Below, one piece after another: positions 10,925 to 22,080 of a stretch of 64,000 nt of DNA. A program made the position numbers and the translations under genes. The stretch comes from Ophioderma brevispina (lineage: Eukaryota; Echinodermata; Ophiuroidea; Amphilepidida; Ophiodermatidae). Location of the stretch: contig JAMKCH010079164.1 of NCBI GenBank assembly GCA_023653785.1, positions 1-64,000 on the forward strand. Direction: 5' to 3'. The first letter of the stretch is position 1. Each line of letters opens with the position of its first letter. The notes beneath the pieces were generated by a model. That model ran no database searches and was not told the DNA's origin. It worked only from the letters and a program-made list of their open reading frames with translations.

Positions 10925-12490
10925 AGGCACAAACTTCTGAGAATGTGGCTTAAAGTTTGTTTACTATTATATGTATATGCGAATTCGAGCTCTGCCATCG
11001 GCCATGAAAATGTGTCATTGGTGTAAAGCTGTTAGCGGAAGAAGTTATTACTGTGCCCAAATATTACAAATACAGGATCGCCTATAAATAGCAAGTTTGG
11101 GTTAAAAATATTATATATAAGGGATTATGCCAGGGCCTCATAGTTTTATAAATTTCATGCAAACCAATTCCTTCGGGAAAGTGTTTTCTTGGCGGTCTAT
11201 GGACGCCTCCTGGGAGTGAAAAAACCTCGGTCATTAAGTCAAAAACCAAAAATTATGGGGTGTGTTGGTTATATGGTAATAATTGTTTGGTGACCGGTGC
11301 TCATATTCAAAGTTTACTAATGTCACACCCATTTATGGTGTCAACCACTATTAGTGATGGTGAGGAACTATTTTCTACTCATAGCTCTAGTGGTCACTGG
11401 TTACCATGGCAACCATTTCTACTATGCTATTTCTGACTTAGGTTGTACTTTATTAGGTCCAACCCCAACACCAAAATAATAAGTTTGAGCCATTCCGTGC
11501 CATAAAGGATCACGAAAGATAAGTTCAATCGTCCCGTAACTCTTTTCAGCATACTAAAATCGCCGTTTTCATGCTATTTGGCGCGTTTCCATGGCAACAG
11601 TAATTGCCCTGATGACCGGTACTCCATTCAGTATGTTTACAAATGTCACACCATGTGCACTACATGATATGGTGGCAATAACTTCAAAAGTTGTCCTACA
11701 ACTATTTTTTCTACTTAGCCATTCACAGGTCTGTGGTTACTGGTTTACCATGGCATACCATTTAAAATGTTGCTAGTTTCAGACTTTACTGACTATGTTA
11801 CTTGTGTATGTACAATGAACCTTAAAATAAACCTTTGAGCCATCTGTACTATCAAGGGGCACCAAAATAGGTTGGATCGTCCCGTAACTCTTCAACATGT
11901 ATAAAATCACGATTTTTTTTTTTTTAGGCATTTTTGAGGAAAAAGTTAGGTTTTTATTAGCCATTTACTAAAAAAATAACAATAAGTGAGTTTTCAAACT
12001 TCCCAAAAAAAAAAACTGTCCAGATTGTTGTTCATTCTATAAAAACAAAATTAGCCTCAATCTCGTGTCTTGTATATGTTATGGATGACATATTTAAAAA
12101 GCACAAAATACCAAAATTTGCTCAATTTGGACCCAAAAATGAATTATTACGTTAAAATAGCTATAACTACCCAATTTTAAACCCAATATAGAAAGTAAAA
12201 ATCACACGATCTTATAAAAACTCATTGTATTTATCCCGAGGATAATTATTGGACCATTGGGATTCAGGAGGTTTTGAAATTATGCTCAAAAGTGATACCC
12301 CTACCCCTAAAAACATTGGCCCCAAAATCGCCCAATTGGGGACATACAGTGTTGAAATAATAAATAGACCTGTAGCAAAACTTTTGCACTCATTGCAGAT
12401 TTTTATTATTTGAAAAACTAATGTCGCTGACCGTTCTAACTAAAAAAACATTGCTTCACTTTTCTAGTAGGTGAGTGAAGGTAACTCAAA
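10925..12490 (-). repeat. Right arm of 12.2 kb inverted repeat
   Basis: Reverse complement of 245-1906 plus 3048-3325. It is continuous where the left arm is interrupted by the 1.1 kb insertion, so it keeps the empty site near 11225-11250. It ends at TTTTCTAGTAGGTGAGTG. Confidence 0.7.
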
Positions 12491-12529
12491 AAAAACTAGA
12501 GCACTTACAGGATTTAGTCCCGGGACTAC

Positions 12530-13083
12530 TATACAAATTAGGAAATTTCACAATTTTTGTACTAAAGAAACCATTTCTCAGCTGAATCTTTCAGATGGAA
12601 TATTTGGATGGACAAGTTTACATCAGGGCAAAAATTAGTCTTTGAAATTATTTGGACCTTGCGGACAAAGATAGATCAATCAGGTAAGCGCTCGACTCCA
12701 TCATCCATGCGTATAGGCTGCGTTCGAGCCTGTTGAATTCAGCTATCTTGTACTTTCCCTGGACAAGAAATAACCGCTTGGTTGTCCGATTTACCCATGC
12801 GATACTTTGGAAGCTGAATCCCGGGCCGCTGCGATGGTATCTCGATGTATGTTGCTGATAAGGGAAAGCGGCGATCCCGATCTGTGGCATCCTTGAAATG
12901 ATGTTAAATGGTTTATGGTATGGTGGGCAACAGTGACCAGCGACCATTTGTGAAAAGCGCTTAGAGGCCAAGTAGCATAAGGCGCTATATTAAATCTCTG
13001 CTGCTATATTAGCAAAAAAAATTAGCTACTTTCAATTTTTTTTAGGGGACACCGATATGTGACATCTCTTGTGCACCCTAAAC
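12530..13083 (-). mobile_element. MITE family A, copy 2 (truncated, carries a SINE)
   Basis: Only the half with AATTTCACAATTTTTGTAC and CATCAGGGCAAAAATTAG is present, followed after the SINE by TTTTTTAGGGGACACC and ACATCTCTTGTGCACC. The left half is missing, cut off near the outer end of the large inverted repeat. Confidence 0.7.
12639..13011 (+). mobile_element. tRNA-derived SINE (S2) inside MITE A
   Basis: An A-box-like GGTAAGCGCTCGA is followed by a B box GCGTTCGAGCC at about 12720. The tail has AAGCGCTTAGAGGCC and AGGCGCTATATTAAA, a 3-prime end common in invertebrate SINEs. Flanking GCAAAAATTAG and GCAAAAAAAATTAG look like the target-site duplication. This SINE differs from S1, S3 and S4. 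Confidence 0.65.
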
Positions 13084-13380
13084 CGAAACACTGTTCTCGT
13101 GTTCTCCTGTGCGAAGGAGGAAAGGAAAAGGGGGTAAAAAAAAGGGGGCGGGGAAATTAGAAGCTAAAGATAGATTGGACATCTTGGGTTGGGATTCAAA
13201 CCATAGCCCCGGGCACCCAGTCACCTTAACCTGGTTGTAGCAGCCATGAGGGTTGTCGCTGGCACGGACGTGATTTCGTACCCATATGTGTGCTGCGTAT
13301 TCGAGGATGTCATCGCATCTTTTTGGATTTAGTTAACATTCTACCCCCAGCTCAGTGAGTTTTAGTGAGTCTTTGTTATG

Positions 13381-14038
13381 TTAGGAAAGTTGCAATGAGA
13401 GATTTTCACATATTCAGGTGTCCCTAAAAAAATCAAAAGTTTAATTTTTGCCATCTTGTGGTGAGGGGGCACATGTTGCAGTGGATCAGCGCTCGGCTCA
13501 TAAGCATAGGGTGTGGGTTCGAGCCCCGCTGTAGCCAATTGTGTTGTGCACTTGGGCAAGGGCCTACCTCGTTTGCCTCTCTTCCACCCAGGACGTATTA
13601 AATGGGGGATCGGCATATGCTGGGAATGCCAAAACAGACTCGCTGTGCGGGCGAGTTGGGCGAATCCCCCCACAGCAATATTATATGAGGCGAAGTATGG
13701 CCCAAACGCCAATGACAGAGAGATGGGGCACTCCGCCTGGGGCGCCCACCATTTGGCATTGCAAAAGCTTTCCATCAAAAATATCCCATCTGAAAGGATT
13801 TAAGCTGAGAAATGTTTCTTGGTACAAAAAATGTGAAATTTCTTAATTTCTATAGGAGCAATAAATACGAAATTCTCCTTTGTTTACATGAGCAAAATTC
13901 AAAATCACCTTTTTTCTCCTTTAAAACCATTTCTGTGCATAACACAATTGTAAGAAATTCTAGTGAGTGTCAAATCTATATGAATTACTATTATGACACA
14001 ATTTCGGTTGCCTCAAAATCTCTCGTTTGCACCTTTAA
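13381..14038 (+). mobile_element. MITE family A, copy 3 (carries a SINE)
   Basis: Starts with a degenerate TTAGGAAAGTTGCAATGAGAG and ends with TCTCTCGTTTGCACCTTTAA. The copy is split near its 5-prime quarter by SINE S3. Without the SINE it would be about 345 bp, the family length. Confidence 0.75.
13448..13760 (+). mobile_element. tRNA-derived SINE (S3) inside MITE A
   Basis: A box GTGGATCAGCGCTCGGCT, B box GGGTTCGAGCCCC at 13515-13527, then GTTGTGCACTTGGGCAAG. The body has CAGACTCGCTGTGCGGG and CCAATGACAGAGAGATGGG, shared with S4. The head is not a functional tRNA: no mature anticodon stem or aminoacyl arm is kept. Confidence 0.8.
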
Positions 14039-14204
14039 GTACCACAGATCAAATTCTTTGGTTTCCCCACAGTCAACCAAGGAAGAATTTTATTGAAAAG
14101 CACTAGACACACATGTCCATATGGCCCGTAAAGTCTAATTTGTTTACATGCCGGTGATTCATTCAAAACTATTAAGTATTAATGGAAAGTTGAACCTAAA
14201 TCAC

Positions 14205-14563
14205 TTAAAGACACTACAGTGATTTGAAAAAATATTTTGAAATTTGCAGGAATAGCTTCAAAGTGAAGGATAAGTCTGTACAATTCTCATAAGTTACCCT
14301 TTGCCAGCTGTAGAATTGACAGAAAAGGAAGAAGAAAACGGCGTGTTCCAAGATACGATTCTCCATCAGTTACGTGTTGTTGTATACGTGTCCGTTCGGA
14401 CAGTATGACTAAAATCTCGATTCTGTCATTATTAGGTTGCTCTGGTCTTATCAGTTGCAGGGTATGTTTAGGATACCTTGTACTTGTTGCCATACATGCA
14501 AAATCTGATTTTTATGATTTTGTCGATTTGACTGATGTTAGCAATCACTGATAGTGTCTTTAA
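14205..14563 (+). mobile_element. MITE family D, copy 1
   Basis: TTAA both sides, TIR TTAAAGACACTA-CAGTGATTT and its reverse AATCACTGATAGTGTCTTTAA, length 359 bp. The centre has a GTGTCCGTTCGGACA palindrome at about 14389-14403. Confidence 0.85.
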
Positions 14564-14990
14564 AGTAGAAAGTCATGTTTTGTTCTCACAATATAAACGT
14601 ATTTAAAGGTTTCTGCTAGCTTGTGTTCCTGCAGCAGACCACACCACTGGCCTATGATTGGATGCCAGTGCACCTTGACAACAATCGGCGATGCTGAGTG
14701 GCTCAATCGCACGCATTCAGTGCATAAAATACTGGCCCCATGGCAGGCCATAACATCATACATCCAAATTGTCACTTGTATACTGGATGTGACATGCCCA
14801 ATATTTATTAAAAATCAAGGAAACAGTGATTTAGTTCATTTATGTAAATAACATGATGTATCACACAAAAACAACATCAGGACTGGAACAATACTAAAAG
14901 CTGCGGAATACAATCAAAATCCCCCCCTCAACCCATGTGAGCAAAAGTTTCCTCCAAGATTTAAAAATTCCCTTCAATTCTTTTGGGATT
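14564..14990. other. Unassigned stretch
   Basis: A moderately GC-balanced patch at 14600-14750 has open frames on both strands but no supporting splice or start context. I cannot name it. Confidence 0.35.
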
Positions 14991-15487
14991 GTACTGATCC
15001 GATAGGTATATCAGTATCGGTACCGATATTAGTCGGATCGGTCGGTATCGGTGATAGGAAAATTCTCCCCTTCTACCGATCGATTAGATGACCGTATACA
15101 CCATGTGCATTCTAGCCCACAGTACTATAACACATTCTTGGCGTTCAAACACAGTATACGAAACTTAATTGCACTAAGAAAACTCTCACTTTATTGTTCT
15201 TAAAACTCCTTTTCTAGCGCACCGACTGCATATGGTGGTTATTACAAGGAATAAACTTTTATTATGGGTTATATGCCTTTTGTTCTGAAAATATCTGTCT
15301 GAATGTGAGTACAGCAAGAGGACTTCCTTAATCGCTATAGCGTGTATTATGATATGAATAATTCCTTACATGTTGCGTCATTACAAAATATTATCGTGGC
15401 TATCGGAGCTGGTATCGGGCAGACGGGTTCACAAATAATATCGGTATCGGCTCCCCGATACTGATTAAAACGTGATCGGACATCACT
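14991..15487. mobile_element. hAT-like element remnant, TATCGG-rich ends
   Basis: The left end reads GTACTGATCCGATA followed by TCAGTATCGGTACCGATA. The right end reads ATATCGGTATCGGCTCCCCG and CGTGATCGGACATCACT. Such ends rich in repeated TATCGG motifs resemble hAT-superfamily elements common in animals. The interior, about 400 bp, has no transposase. Confidence 0.5.
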
Positions 15488-15654
15488 AAAATCTTCTTTT
15501 TATTTATTTCATTAAAGGACATTTGCCTCCATACTTTTTTACACTGTAAAAGTCAACAAACCCTAAAGTGTTATTTAAGGTACCAGTAAGTCAGTCTAGA
15601 CGAGACGTTCATGCAATGTAGGCTTTGTGACATGATATCATTATTTTGTTCCAG

Positions 15655-15746
15655 GTTATAGGCAAGGCAGTCCAAGCAATTTGCAGTTTGCCAAACCCCC
15701 AGCGCAAGTGGAACAGTCACTTCTTAACAGCGTGGCGTATGCAGAG
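15655..15746 (+). CDS. Candidate internal exon of an unknown plus-strand gene
   Basis: A pyrimidine-rich tract ends in TTTTGTTCCAG before 15655, and a GAG|GTATGG donor follows 15746. The 92-nt exon begins with two bases completing a codon and then reads 30 open codons, including SPSNLQFAKPPAQVEQ. The use of synonymous codons (CAA/CAG for Gln, AGT/AGC/TCA for Ser) supports this frame. It ends in phase 0, which matches the candidate exon at 29612. Frame 1 is also open but has fewer synonymous pairs; frame 2 has an early stop. The product looks low-complexity, perhaps part of a regulatory or RNA-binding protein, but I do not recognise the family. Confidence 0.4.
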
Positions 15747-16376
15747 GTATGGACTACACTACCAAAACACAAGTTACAGGGACAGGTTATAAGCGTACGA
15801 GTCTATGATTTTTTATACTGTGCAAATTTATTCATGTCTAAATAAATTGCTGGATACTTTCTTTTCATTTATTTATGAGGATCATTAATGTAATATTGTT
15901 ACAGTTGACGTTGGGGTTCTATACCATTGCAATGCGCATTTGATGTTCAGGGAATAAAAGTAACATTGGCAAAAACATACGTATAGTGCAGAGATCTATA
16001 GTTGTATTGTTACAACACAGTGTCCTATCAATCATATTAATTCAAGTTAAGCCTAGAAATTCCCATCTTTTATGTCATATAACATAAATTCAGCTGTTGT
16101 GCAAATTGCAATTTAAATGAAGGCCTTCAAGCAAATTTTGATTATAGTAAGGACACCATTCATTTGGGTATTGTTGGGAGCACCAAAATTGTACCAATTA
16201 AATGAAGCATTTAAACATAGGTCCGTAGATAAGGTTTCCTGAAACAGAATGTTAAAGATATCCCATTAACGAGGGTGTCAATAAGCAGCTTTGGATGTAT
16301 TGGTCAAAAGGGCAGGGTATATCTTCACGATTTCCCTCTCCAAAATGCTAAAAGTAGCCCTTCCAGTTAAAAGTTG
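15747..16376. other. Putative intron sequence
   Basis: AT-rich sequence after the candidate donor at 15747. No exon or repeat recognised. Confidence 0.3.
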
Positions 16377-16981
16377 AAGGAGAGAGTTTTTGAGGATACG
16401 AATTTATCTACAAAAATTTCATGGAATCGGTTGTAGACAACCTACCCGAGAATCGTGGCGAAGCGCTTATTGACAAACCTACAAAAAGAAAAACAGCAAA
16501 CTCTTGTTTTGAAACTTGCTGCGATCGTTAATCCCACCCCATAGAACAATGTGCTTTGACTTTCGGCGGCACGATCACGAACAGTTACTTAAATCCTACA
16601 TCTTACTACATAAAGACGGCGTAACCGGCTTATTCATGCAGGTGTGATCTAAGACATGGTGTCAGATTCCAAAAATAGGACCAAAAACTGGGGTTGTTGT
16701 TTTGAAAACTGGGCTCGGTTTCAAAACTGTTTTTCTTTTAATTGCCTGCATTATCGTTAATTGTCCCCTATAGAACACCGTGCTTCGACTTTCTGTCGTG
16801 CACGTCACAAAAGATACTAAATCATATCTCCTTATACAAAAGAAAAGAGGGCGTATTGGGCTTATTCATTTCAGGTGTGATCTACATACATTGGTAAGCC
16901 ATTCCACATATGCAAAAAATCTGGGGTGCGACAAAATTGGGGCGGTTGCTTCTTTCTGGAAACCTCATCATGTCTCTTTAA
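16377..16981 (+). mobile_element. MITE family B, copy 2, with internal duplication
   Basis: TTAA both sides. The left end is degenerate (TTAAAAGTTGAAGGAGAGAG) and the right end is CTCATCATGTCTCTTTAA. The middle block with ATCGTTAAT...CCCATAGAACA and TTTCGGCGGCACGATCACG recurs at about 16750 with TTCTGTCGTGCACG. This gives a 605-bp element instead of about 370 bp. Confidence 0.7.
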
Positions 16982-18671
16982 CATGTGATTGAAATTATTC
17001 ACATCCTTCAGGAGATTGGTGGATGGGAGGTAAAGTACAAAAAGAACGTGTATTAATGAAACATGTTTCCACTGGTGGGTGCCAGCCATTTCAAAAATGT
17101 GCCGGGTTCCTTGCGTGGAATAGAGTACAGGCATGGGTTTTTTTTGTGTCGCCTGCCCTCAAATAGAAACACATGTCAAGATCACTTTATCCACTGTAGT
17201 CAGTTGTCTGTTGTTGATGTCCTGGGGTTGTTGTGTTGTGAAAAAGGGGTTATCATTTGCCTGTAATATCCTCCATACGTTGATGGATTCAAACCAACTT
17301 GGGGTCACAGGGGCAACATCGGATCCCTCATTTGTTTATGAGGTCAAAGGTGTCACACCAAGGTCCAAGGATGTGATGTCAAGTTGTAAGATAGGATGAA
17401 AATGTACAATATCATTTACCTCATTTGAAAAATTGGACCTAAGTTCAATTGGGAAACTAAACTTGGGTTTCATGGAGGTTATATTGCAAACCCTCATGGT
17501 TTCATGAGGTCCAATTTCATGGTCACATATCATGGTCAAAGGTTCATGTTTGGGCCGATTCATTCACTAACCGACGACGGAAGGAAGAACAAAAGCGGTA
17601 CCGAGGATTCTCCCCCGAGGTATTTTGTGTTTTGCCTTGTTGGTGCAATCAGGTATGAAAAAATTATGAATTTGGACCATAACGACAATGAATAATGAAG
17701 AAGAATTCTGCTAGCCATATGTCTGAATGCTTTTGAATGTGTCACAAAACAGTATATACACTTTTAATTCTGTCAGGGATGTGAACACCTTACTTTTCTG
17801 TTCCAAAATTGCCACAAACTGCCACCTCCCCCCTTCCCGGAACTCTTCCTGTTCTTACTTTTTACAGAATGTAACATCCAAATTGTTTTCAAACTCGTGG
17901 AGGATTTCAGTAAGGTCCTTTTCATAATGTCAATGTTTTTTTTTCTTTCATCCATTAGTCCCTTAAACAGAATAATCGATACTGCTCTTGTATTCAGCCA
18001 TCAAAATAATGTAATACTCCCATATGGAACAGTTGTCACATATTATGGGCAATGCTAACTTGCCTTCATGCGAATCACGTCATAATTTCCTATCACATGA
18101 TTTGTTTGCTACCGCTAGTTTTCATGGGGTACAACATCTATGTCGTATGTCCACAATCGTTTCCGTAGCTTAGTACGGTAACCATGTGGGGTTTAAGAAA
18201 TTTGTGATCACAAGGTTAATTTTGCTGTCAATATGTCCATGAAATATTAACTCCCGCAGATAAAATAAGAGGGGGTGTGCATTATAATTTCATGGCCCAC
18301 TCATTTGTGGGTTTCAAGAATTTGGTGAGAAACCCCTAAAAATGCCATCTATACTCCCTTTTCCCCCAGTAAAAGGTCCTTGCTTTTTTGGCCATGTTTG
18401 GCAAAGTGGTGAATGTAGAACATCCTTCCCAGGAAATTGATAATTTGGAGGGAAATTTTGACTTTTCAGATAACGAACTACTAAAAAATAGTATGGAAAT
18501 CTTTGGGAAATGCAATTATCTTCCCAGGAAATATGCTTTTTGTGGCCGCCCAGCTATAGCTGGCAAGGACCACTTATCAATCCGTTGTGCGTGTGTATGT
18601 TTGGATGTTTGTGTCGATGTGTGTGTGGATGTTGTGTGTGGTCACAAATTGTTAAGTTTTTTTTAAATTGA
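16982..18671. other. Intron-like DNA with diverged GGTCAAAGGT repeats
   Basis: Around 17230-17560 there are several diverged blocks with TTCAATTGGG, TCATGAGGTCCAA and ATGGTCAAAGGTTCATG. They resemble the repeat at 18672-18933 and the AGGTCA-rich repeat in the 37-49 kb duplication. No supported exon. Confidence 0.35.
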
Positions 18672-18933
18672 CCTCAATTGAAAAAGTTTTACTTCAATTG
18701 GAACCAACCTTCTGTCGTATGTGCATCAATGGGATCCGTCATATGTTGATGAGGCCAGGTCATGGAACGGTTCAAATGTCCGATGAGGTCCAGTTGAAAA
18801 ATGGGCTAAAAATGTAAAATTCCATCTACATTGAAAATTGAAGTTCAATTGAACCAAACTTTTGGCCTAGGTGCCCCATGCGATCCTCATATGTTGATTA
18901 TATCAAAGGTCATGTGCCAGGGTTAAAGGTCAT
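18672..18933 (+). repeat. Tandem pair, ~130 bp unit
   Basis: Each unit contains TCAATTGAA, ACTTCAATTGGAACCAA (or its variant), GTGCATCAATGGGATCC (or variant), TCATATGTTGAT and GGTCATG. Units start at about 18672 and 18789. Confidence 0.5.
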
Positions 18934-18944
18934 GAGGCAGCCCA

Positions 18945-19006
18945 CAGCTTATTATTCTTTGAATATAGCGAGCGCGCAAGTCGAGAACTGCGAAATTCTA
19001 GTTCAC
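18945..19006 (+). repeat. Dispersed repeat, copy 1
   Basis: CCCACAGCTTATTATTCTTT, ATATAGCGAGC, AAGTCGAGAACTGCGAAATT and CTAG recur in reverse at 30687-30752. It is too short to classify. Confidence 0.5.
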
Positions 19007-19172
19007 TTGTGCAATAGACACTACCGAAAAAGACACAAGTATACTTCTTGTAAAGACAGATACACACACTAACCACTAACACAATCTACCATTTTCCCAA
19101 TTTGAGATACTGGTGCGAAGAACTCCCAATGATATAAAAATATGAGAAATACGCGCTACTCTGACCTTAATT

Positions 19173-19201
19173 TGAAGAGTTTAAAAAAAAAAAAAAAAAA
19201 T
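19173..19201. repeat. Poly-A tract
   Basis: A run of A following TTTGAAGAGTTT. May be a retroposon tail, but no retroposon body is clear upstream. Confidence 0.5.
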
Positions 19202-19204
19202 AAC

Positions 19205-19330
19205 TTGGAGTATTAAAAGTAGCATATCAGTTAAATTAAAAGCAGTATATCAGTTTAAAGGAGTATGTAAAAGTAGTATATCAGTTTTAAAGAGTATTAA
19301 AAGTAGCATATCAGTTTAAAGGCAGCATCA
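19205..19330 (+). repeat. Minisatellite, ~35 bp unit
   Basis: Four imperfect units of GTATTAAAAGTAGCATATCA followed by GTTTAAAG-type spacer. Confidence 0.75.
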
Positions 19331-19449
19331 TGTATAACATGTTCTCAGAATGTTAAAAAGGGCATATATGTTTTTTTTTCAAAAAACTCTTCAAATTTTG
19401 AATTTTTGCATAAATTAACATAAATTTGCACATATTCTTACCTAATTTA

Positions 19450-19745
19450 GAGGGCACACATGTGGTGCAGTGGATCAGCGCTCGTCTCATAAGCATAAGG
19501 TTGTGGGTTAACGTTCGAGCCCCACTGTCGCCAATGTGTTGTGCACATGGGCAAGGCACTTTACCTTGCTTGCCTCTCTCCACCCAGGAGTATAAATGGG
19601 TACCGGCATATGCTGGGAAAGCAAAACAGACTCGCTGTGCGGGAGGAGTGGCGAACCCCCACAGCAACATTATATGAGGGAGTCTGGCCCAAACGCCAAT
19701 GACAGAGAGATGGGCACTCCACCAACATGCGCACCATTTGCATTT
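19450..19745 (+). mobile_element. tRNA-derived SINE (S4)
   Basis: Same family as S3: GTGGATCAGCGCTCGTCT A box, GTGCACATGGGCAAGGCA, CAGACTCGCTGTGCGGG and CCAATGACAGAGAGATGGGC. Its B box is interrupted: GGGTTAACGTTCGAGCCCC carries an extra stretch inside the motif, so this copy may be transcriptionally weak. Confidence 0.8.
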
Positions 19746-20003
19746 TTTAATGGGATAAAGTGCAATATCACTGCAAAACTATATAACAATGGGTTGACTC
19801 TGGAAGAAACAGAACTTTGCCCTAGGTTCAAATTTTATGCATTACAAAGGATAATTTTCCTGCAATTTTAACAAGGCAGGCCATATTTTAAGTGCACTTA
19901 CCAAATACCACAATAGCCCACACATTACATGCATTCCCTTATATACCACAAATTAACACAACATTTAAATGTGGGTTTATGTGCAAACCAGGGTGCGATA
20001 ATT

Positions 20004-20217
20004 TACTGTAAAAGTGGAATTGTTCGCGCTACATTAATTTTCGCGCTTTTCGCGCACTTCTGAGCTAGTGCGAAATTTAAAACTCGCGAAAAATGTTTAT
20101 TTTGTGGTTAGGTCTATGTAGGATAGCTGAAAAGAGCAAATTTAAAAACAAGCAAAAATTTTTAAAATTGCTGAAACGTGAAAAATTACACTCGCGAAAA
20201 TTATCACTTTTACAGTA
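20004..20217 (+). mobile_element. MITE family F, copy 1
   Basis: TIRs TACTGTAAAAGTGGAATTGT and, in reverse, TACTGTAAAAGTGATAATTT. Both arms carry CGCG-rich blocks (TTCGCGC, CTCGCGAAAA). Length 214 bp. The second copy, inverted, is at 62195-62408. Confidence 0.8.
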
Positions 20218-20481
20218 CTTGCTTGCCTCATGATATACAAGCGGTTAGGGATGTTGTACCCTTGTCAGTCAAGCAATTTGGTTTCATAGAGCAAAGTTAA
20301 GCCAATGATGTACCACACCCATTTATCTTGTTTACTTCGATTACAAAATTAATAATTTCCAGCGGACATTTGACACAAGCATTTTAGGCTATTCAGTCTT
20401 ACTTAATATCAACTCCACTTAAAAATCAATCCAATAAATAAACTAGAGTGTGATAGATGTCATTATGGATGGATGGTCCGA
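20218..20481. other. Unassigned stretch
   Basis: AT-rich spacer between MITE F1 and MITE D2. Nothing recognised. Confidence 0.3.
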
Positions 20482-20851
20482 TTAAAGACACTATCAGTGA
20501 TTTATCCAAAAGAGTCAAAGTATTTGAAAATTTACGGAAAGCCTTACAAGTGAACGATAAGCCTGTAGAATTTCATACTAACTTTTCTAACTGAAGAGTT
20601 GACCGAAAAGGAAAGTGGAAACGGCGGGTGTTCAAAGATACGAATCTCCATTGAATTACGTGTTGTAGTTTAGTGTCCGTTCGGACACTAATGACTAAAA
20701 TATCCCGATTTCGTCCTTATTAAGTTGCTTCTGATCTTATCATTTGTAGGATTATGGTAGGATACCTATGCTTGGTACAGACATGCAAAAATCAGATTTT
20801 TTATGATTTTTCAATTTTCTGATGAGCCAAATCACTGATAGTGTCTTTTAA
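20482..20851 (+). mobile_element. MITE family D, copy 2
   Basis: TTAA both sides, TIR TTAAAG-ACACTATCA-GTGATTT, 370 bp. Central palindrome TAGTGTCCG-TT-CGGACACTA at 20671-20690, with perfect 9-bp arms. It shares its right TTAA with MITE E1. Confidence 0.9.
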
Positions 20852-21171
20852 TCGCCGTGTCCCCAGAACACCAGATTTTACCAGAAGTGGTCAACATTTT
20901 TGTATCAGAAGAAAGCTATTTTTCTCATTAACCTGTAAAATCTTAGAGCTAAAGATGTTTGGTTTGGAAGTTATAAGCGAAAATGTGTCCATTTGGGTCG
21001 ACCAATATTAATTTACACAGTACTTTATGGGGCTTGCAAAATCATATTTTTAGCTCTCACAACAAAATGGATTGAAATGTTGGGGCAAAATTTTGCAGAT
21101 GGGGTTTTGGGGTAGAAGCCATTCTATCAAGATAAAAATGTATATAATTAAATCGGGTCATCCCCCTTTAA
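20848..21171 (+). mobile_element. MITE family E, copy 1 (5-prime truncated)
   Basis: Matches 34950-35311 over its length: CCAGAAGTGGTCAACATTTT, AGAAGAAAGCTATTTTTCTC, TTTACACAGTACTTTA and GCCATTCTATCAAGATAAAA. The first ~20 bp of the TIR are missing at the junction with D2. Central GGTCGACC palindrome near 20998. Confidence 0.8.
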
Positions 21172-21317
21172 TCTCCATGACAATAGCATATTTTTTGATT
21201 GACAGGTTACAACTTCATCTCCTAGCTTGTAAAAGTTTGGGTTTGGCAAGTGAACTGTCACACCCTGGGTCAAACCCATTTTCCAAGTTACCTCATAATT
21301 AAATTGTGTGGTATTTT

Positions 21318-21753
21318 GTGGTCTAAAGCTTTCAAAATGAAAATAAGAGTGACAACAGCAGAATCATTCTTTTCTATTCATTTGCACAAAGAAATCCTAC
21401 CCAGTATTAAACTGCAACAAATGTGCAATTTATTGCCCAAGTTCATTTGAACCTAAATTCAAGTTCATATCATATTACATATTATCATAAAAAATTACAT
21501 CAAATTTAAAGGTGCAACGAGAGATTTCACAAATGTGGTCTAAAGCTTTAAAAATGAAAACTAGAAGAGTGACAACAGCAGAATCGTTCTTTTCTATTCA
21601 TTTGCACAAGAAATCCACCCAGTTAGTAAACGGCAACAAATGGTGCAATTTATTGCCCAATTCATTTGAACCAACTTCAAGTTCATACTCATATTCATAT
21701 TATCATGAAAAATTACATCAATTTAAAGGTTGCAACGAGAGATTTTCACAAAT
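21318..21753 (+). repeat. Tandem duplication, 217 bp unit
   Basis: TGTGGTCTAAAGCTTT, GTGACAACAGCAGAATC and TTCATTTGCACAAGAAAT recur in order at 21318 and 21537. Each unit ends with the left terminus of MITE A (AGGTGCAACGAGAGATTT-like). The duplication therefore created a solo MITE A terminus at about 21505-21535. Confidence 0.85.
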
Positions 21754-22080
21754 CAATGTGTCCTCTTAAAAAATCGAAAGTACTGATTTCCTGGCCTGAT
21801 GTAAGCTTTCCATCCAAAAATGTCTCCCCTAAAAGGATTAACTAATAATGTTTTTTAGTATTCTAACATTTGATTCTAATTCGTAAGGAGCCAATTCGAA
21901 TTCAGCCTATGTTTTATATTGAAATATAAAGTGCACTCAAATATACACCCCGTTTTCTCTCTTTTAAGACATTTCTGACAAATACAAGGTAAGCAAATCT
22001 ATTGAGTGTCTAATCTATATTCAATTACTATTAAATGAACACAATGGTTTGGGTGCCTCAAATCTCTTGTTCACCTTTAA
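21723..22080 (+). mobile_element. MITE family A, copy 4
   Basis: TTAA both sides, TIR TTAAAGGTTGCAACGAGAG, ends CAAATCTCTTGTTCACCTTTAA (last 22 bp), length 358 bp. Internal blocks match copy 1 in the other orientation. Confidence 0.85.

Noticed and set aside
12648..12971. 107-codon minus-strand open frame
   Set aside because: Lies entirely inside tRNA-derived SINE S2.
13480..13560. tRNA gene
   Set aside because: A and B boxes are present, but the arms do not fold as a mature tRNA and the sequence continues into a SINE body.
13362..13846. Three open frames of 96-138 codons
   Set aside because: They overlap SINE S3 and MITE A copy 3 and have no gene context.
18878..19072. 64-codon frame with a similar peptide on the minus strand at 30511-30750
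   Set aside because: The similarity is due to the dispersed repeat at 18945-19006 / 30687-30752, not to a gene.
19353..19677. Open frames on both strands
   Set aside because: Translations of SINE S4; similar peptides occur at S3 because the SINEs are homologous.
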